From Betaproteobacteria bacterium (GTDB lineage: Bacteria; Pseudomonadota; Gammaproteobacteria; Burkholderiales; SG8-41): a DNA stretch of 6,548 nt. Below, piece by piece: positions 3,683 through 6,548 of this stretch. A program made the translations under genes and the position numbers. The notes below the pieces were generated by a model. The model was not told where the DNA came from. It did no database searches and saw nothing but the letters and a program-made list of their open reading frames with translations. Numbering within the stretch: position 1 is the stretch's first letter; each line of letters begins with the position of its first letter. The stretch lies in NCBI GenBank assembly GCA_020028375.1, contig JAHZNX010000199.1:1-6548 (forward strand). Direction: 5' to 3'.

Positions 3683-6548
3683 TTACGCCAATTCGCCGAA
3701 GGCTTCGCGCACTGCAGCGACGCGGGCCTTCACGTCGGGGAGCTTGAGCTCGATGCGCAGCTTGTCCTGCCCCGCAAGGCGGTAGTGCTGCTTCTGCCGC
3801 ACGAGGTTCAGCACCCGGGCCGGCTCGATCGGGGGCTTCGCGACGAATTGCAGCTGGATCGCCGTTTCGGCTGCGTCGATGCGTGCGATGCCGAGCGGCT
3901 GGCCAAGGACGCGCAGGCGGTGGCATTCGATCAGCGTCCGGGCGGGCTCGGGCGGAGGGCCGAAACGGTCGACCAGCTCTTCGCGGAGCCGATCGAGCGC
4001 CTCCAGAGTCTCGCAGTTGGCGAGCCGCTTGTAGAGCACCAGCCGCTCGTGCACGTCGCTCACATAGTCCGCCGGCAGGAGCGTCGGCACGTGCAGGTTG
4101 ATCTCGGCGGTGACGGCGAGCGGCGCCGCGAGATCGGGCTCGCGCCCGCTCCGGAGCGAGCGCACCGCCGCGTCGAGCATGCGCACGTAGAGGCTGAACC
4201 CGACCTCCTGCATCTCGCCGCTCTGGGATTCGCCGAGCACCTCGCCCGCCCCGCGGATCTCGAGATCGTGCATCGCGAGGAAGAAGCCGGAGCCGAGCTC
4301 CTCCATCATCTGGATCGCATCCAGCCGCTTTCTCGCCTGTGCGGTGATGCCGCCTTCGTCGGGCAGCATCAGGTAGGCGTAGGCCTGGTGGTGCGAGCGG
4401 CCGACGCGCCCCCGCAGCTGGTGCAGTTGCGCGAGCCCGAATTTGTCGGCCCGGTTGATGATGATGGTGTTGGCGGTGGGCACGTCGATCCCGGTCTCGA
4501 TGATGGTGGTGCAGAGGAGCAGGTTGAAGCGCTGCTGGTAGAAGTCGCGCATCACGTGCTCGAGCTCGCGCTCGCGCATTTGCCCGTGCGCGACGCGGAT
4601 GCGCGCCTCGGGCAGGAGCTTCCCGAGCGATTCCTCGACGTGGCGGATGGTGTCGATGTCGTTGTGCAGGAAATAGATCTGGCCGCCGCGCTTCAGCTCC
4701 CGCAGCGCCGCCTCGCGGATGAGCGGGCGGCTGTGGCGGGCGACGAAGGTCTTGAGCGTGAGCACGTCCACTTCCGCACGCAGCGCCTTCAGCCGCTCCT
4801 TCTGCGTCACGCCGAAGCGGTGCTCCTCGTCGATGATGACGAGCCCGAGCTGCCTGAACTTCACGTCGCGGGAAAGCAGCTTGTGGGTGCCGATCGCGAT
4901 GTCGACGCGGCCTTCGGCGAGGCCCGCGAGCGCGCCCGAGGTTTCCTTCCCGGTGCGAAAGCGTGAGAGCTCGGCGATCCTGACCGGCCAGTCGGCGAAG
5001 CGGTCGGAAAAGGTATTGAAGTGTTGCTCGGCGAGCAGCGTCGTCGGCACCAGTACCGCGACCTGCTTGCTGTCGGCGACCGCGACGTAGGCGGCGCGCA
5101 GCGCGACTTCCGTCTTCCCGAAGCCGACATCGCCGCAGATCAGGCGGTCCATCGGCTTGCCGCTCTTCAGGTCGTCGAGCACGGCGTTGATCGCGGCCGC
5201 CTGGTCGGGCGTCGCCTCGAACGGGAAGCCCTCGGCGAAGCCCTCGTAGTCGTGGGCCTTCACCTGGAACGCGTATCCCTCCCGCGCGGCGCGCCGGGCG
5301 TAAAGCCCGAGCAGCTCCGCCGCGGTGTCCCGGACCTGTTTCGCTGCCTTGCGCTTCGCCTTTTCCCACTGGCCGCTGCCGAGCTGGTGCAGCGGCGCGG
5401 CTTCCGCCGGCGCGCCGCTGTAGCGCGAGACGAGGTGCAGGCTCGAAACCGGCACGTAGAGCTTGTCGCCGCCGGCGTATTCGAGGGCGAGGAACTCGGT
5501 CTCGCCGTCGCCGAGGTCGAAGGTCATCAGGCCGGTGTAGCGGCCGATGCCGTGGCTCTCGTGCACGACCGGGTCGCCGGGCTTGATCTCGGAGAGGTCA
5601 CGCAGCATGCCCTCAGGGGAGGCGCGCTGCGCGGCCTCGCGCCCGCGCCGCGGACGCGCCTGCTGGGCGTAGAGCTCGTTCTCCGTGATGACGGCGATCG
5701 GCGGCGCGGCCAGCACGAAGCCCGAATGCAGCGGGCCCACGCCCAGCATGAAGCGCTCCGAAGCGTCGCGGAAGCCCGCGAAATTCTCCGCGACCGCTGG
5801 CTTCAGGCCGTGCTCGTCGAAGTACTCGAGCAGCGTCTCGCGCCGGCCCGGGCTCTCCGCCAGCACCAGCACGCGCCCTGTGAACGCCGCGGTGAAGGCA
5901 CGCAAGCCATGCAGCGGGTCGTCGGCTCGCCGCTCCACCGCGAGTGGCGGCAACGGTGCTGTTACTCCTGTTTCCGCCGCTAGCGAGTTACGAGTTTCCA
6001 GTTGCGAGTTTCGAGTTGAATCGGGAGTAACACCACCTTCTGAACTGGAAACTGGAAACTGGGAACTCGAAACTGGCTGGAGTTCGACGCGCGCGTAAGG
6101 CTTGATCGCGCCGAAGAACTGGTCGGTGGTCAGAAACAGTTCGTGCGGCGGCAGGGCGGGGCGGTCGTGGTCGCCGCGCAGCACCGCGTAGCGCGCGTGC
6201 GTGTCGCTCCAGAACTGCTCGATGGCGTCCTGCAGGCCGGGCTGGACGCACAGCAGCGTGTCCGGTGGCAGGTAATCGGTGATGACAGCCGTTTTCTCGA
6301 AGAACAGCGGCAGGTAGTACTCGATGCCGGCGGCCACCACGCCTTTCGAGACATCCTTGTAGACGCGGCTGCGCGACGGATCGCCTTCGAAGGCCTCGCG
6401 GAAGCTGCGGCGGAACCGCGTTTGGGCTTCCTCGTCCAGCGGGAACTCACGCGCCGGCAGCAGCCGGACCTCGTTCACCTTGTAGATCGAGCGCTGGCTG
6501 TCCACGTCGAAGCTGCGGATGGTTTCCACCAGGTCGTCGTCGAGCTCG
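3683..6548 (-). CDS. mfd: Transcription-repair coupling factor Mfd (5' partial), lacking helicase motif III and carrying a repeat insertion
   Basis: Mfd is a cytoplasmic ATP-driven DNA translocase that displaces RNA polymerase stalled at lesions and recruits UvrA. The gene enters from the right edge. GTG 6529 is an internal Val, since upstream codons read ELDDDL; about 200 N-terminal residues lie outside. Numbering from that Val: UvrB-like end FDVDSQRS (7-14) and AGIEYYLPLFF (67-77); repeat-derived insert (about 151-192); RNA-polymerase-interaction domain with VVHESHGIGRYTG (321-333) and KLYVPVSSLHLVSRY (356-370); Walker A GDVGFGKT (466-473); DEEH (567-570); motif V TTIIETGIDVPTANT (674-688); motif VI QLHQLRGRVGRS (701-712); TRG region HDLEIRGAGEVLG (754-766); C-terminal UvrA-binding-type domain from about 810. 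VDVLTL (587-592) runs straight into KTFVARHS (593-600). Relatives have about 32 residues between these, including TATPIPRT. With motif III gone, translocation is doubtful, although the frame is intact. It may be a functional variant, an early pseudogene or an assembly error. Confidence 0.95.
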   Translation of the reverse strand, partial: ELDDDLVETIRSFDVDSQRSIYKVNEVRLLPAREFPLDEEAQTRFRRSFREAFEGDPSRSRVYKDVSKGVVAAGIEYYLPLFFEKTAVITDYLPPDTLLCVQPGLQDAIEQFWSDTHARYAVLRGDHDRPALPPHELFLTTDQFFGAIKPYARVELQPVSSSQFPVSSSEGGVTPDSTRNSQLETRNSLAAETGVTAPLPPLAVERRADDPLHGLRAFTAAFTGRVLVLAESPGRRETLLEYFDEHGLKPAVAENFAGFRDASERFMLGVGPLHSGFVLAAPPIAVITENELYAQQARPRRGREAAQRASPEGMLRDLSEIKPGDPVVHESHGIGRYTGLMTFDLGDGETEFLALEYAGGDKLYVPVSSLHLVSRYSGAPAEAAPLHQLGSGQWEKAKRKAAKQVRDTAAELLGLYARRAAREGYAFQVKAHDYEGFAEGFPFEATPDQAAAINAVLDDLKSGKPMDRLICGDVGFGKTEVALRAAYVAVADSKQVAVLVPTTLLAEQHFNTFSDRFADWPVRIAELSRFRTGKETSGALAGLAEGRVDIAIGTHKLLSRDVKFRQLGLVIIDEEHRFGVTQKERLKALRAEVDVLTLKTFVARHSRPLIREAALRELKRGGQIYFLHNDIDTIRHVEESLGKLLPEARIRVAHGQMRERELEHVMRDFYQQRFNLLLCTTIIETGIDVPTANTIIINRADKFGLAQLHQLRGRVGRSHHQAYAYLMLPDEGGITAQARKRLDAIQMMEELGSGFFLAMHDLEIRGAGEVLGESQSGEMQEVGFSLYVRMLDAAVRSLRSGREPDLAAPLAVTAEINLHVPTLLPADYVSDVHERLVLYKRLANCETLEALDRLREELVDRFGPPPEPARTLIECHRLRVLGQPLGIARIDAAETAIQLQFVAKPPIEPARVLNLVRQKQHYRLAGQDKLRIELKLPDVKARVAAVREAFGELA
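4753..4754 (-). other. Junction of an apparent in-frame deletion in mfd (motif III lost)
   Basis: On the coding strand, CTC (Leu592, 4756-4754) is followed directly by AAG (Lys593, 4753-4751). In E. coli Mfd as I remember it, the matching residues LTL and KTFV are separated by 32 residues beginning TATPIPRTL, equivalent to 96 bases. Both flanks align without a gap. None of the other frames near the junction encodes the missing motif, so this is missing DNA and not a frameshift. A three-base microhomology (TCA) at the break is plausible, but needs a relative's DNA sequence to confirm. Confidence 0.8.
5955..6077. repeat. Inverted heptamer arrays inserted in frame within mfd
   Basis: Two five-unit arrays of 7 bases face each other: 5983-6017 (units GCGAGTT, ACGAGTT, TCCAGTT, GCGAGTT, TCGAGTT) and 6043-6077 (AACTGGA, AACTGGA, AACTGGG, AACTCGA, AACTGGC), separated by 25 bases. 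Folded together, 29 of 35 positions pair by my count, so this is a long imperfect palindrome. A second inverted pair overlaps it: 5955-5970 against 6022-6037, 14 of 16 matching, with a perfect core GTTACTCC/GGAGTAAC (5961-5968 and 6024-6031). The span 5955-6077 is 123 bases, 41 codons, and is translated within Mfd as low-complexity Ser/Thr/Asn/Gln-rich sequence (VSSSQFPVSSS and TRNSQLETRNS). The outer edges are inferred from where Mfd-like sequence resumes (VEL before, LAVERRADDPL after). Confidence 0.8.

Noticed and set aside
4700..4830. Frameshift as the explanation for the missing Mfd segment
   Set aside because: The reading frame is the same on both sides and no other frame here encodes the missing TATP motif, so bases are absent, not shifted.
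3578..4966. Long + strand open frame (462 codons) opposite mfd
   Set aside because: It is antisense to conserved Mfd motifs. Its translation is rich in Val/Leu/Glu/Asp/His without recognisable domains, as expected for the mirror of a GC-rich gene.
3471..5369. 632-codon - strand open frame overlapping mfd and the carbonic anhydrase
   Set aside because: It is the shifted frame of two real genes, dominated by Arg/Ala/Gly, and has no family resemblance.
5021..5983. 320-codon + strand open frame opposite the middle of mfd
   Set aside because: It is antisense to the polymerase-interaction and Walker A regions of mfd, with no motif of its own. Stop-free antisense frames are common at this base composition.
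5983..6077. CRISPR array
   Set aside because: Units are only 7 bases and directly contiguous, with no spacers, in two opposed blocks inside a gene. No cas gene is nearby.
6527..6529. GTG as the true start of mfd
   Set aside because: The frame continues upstream to the window edge with Mfd-like residues (ELDDDLVETIRSFDVDSQ). Family members have about 200 more residues before this point.

Overview
The window is GC-rich, tightly packed bacterial chromosomal DNA. The protein sequences, the Mfd sequence most of all, read like those of a betaproteobacterium. That placement rests on remembered family sequences, not on a search. There are six protein genes, two of them cut by the window edges. I see no RNA gene, CRISPR array, insertion sequence or phage gene, and no gene-free stretch longer than about 110 bases.

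Layout: on the + strand, the last codons of an unidentified gene are followed five bases later by a complete D-2-hydroxyacid dehydrogenase (101-1027). A short GC-rich palindromic repeat (about 1026-1104) separates it from everything else, which lies on the - strand and converges on it. Read in the - direction the order is: mfd (entering from the right edge, stop at 3683), a 45-base gap, a beta-class carbonic anhydrase (3637-3023), a two-helix membrane protein (3026-2481) whose start codon overlaps the anhydrase stop, a 112-base gap holding a heptanucleotide repeat array, and a DUF1015-family protein (2368-1127). The mfd, anhydrase and membrane-protein genes look like one transcription unit; DUF1015 may be its last member or may have its own promoter.

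The most notable gene is mfd, the transcription-repair coupling factor. Its frame is open throughout and nearly every domain is recognisable, but two things are wrong with it. First, about 32 residues are missing between the helicase motif II region and the second translocase lobe, with a clean in-frame join at 4753/4754. This removes helicase motif III (TATPIPRT in relatives) and the linker after it. Second, about 41 extra codons (roughly 5955-6077) lie between the UvrB-like N-terminal module and the RNA-polymerase-interaction domain. They consist of an inverted pair of five-unit heptamer arrays, a repeat-derived insertion that has stayed in frame. A related heptamer array lies immediately upstream of the DUF1015 start codon, so the same kind of repeat appears to have landed in or next to two genes here.

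No new multi-gene defence or metabolic system is evident. What deserves a second look is the altered Mfd, the repeat family, and the translationally coupled carbonic anhydrase and membrane-protein pair.
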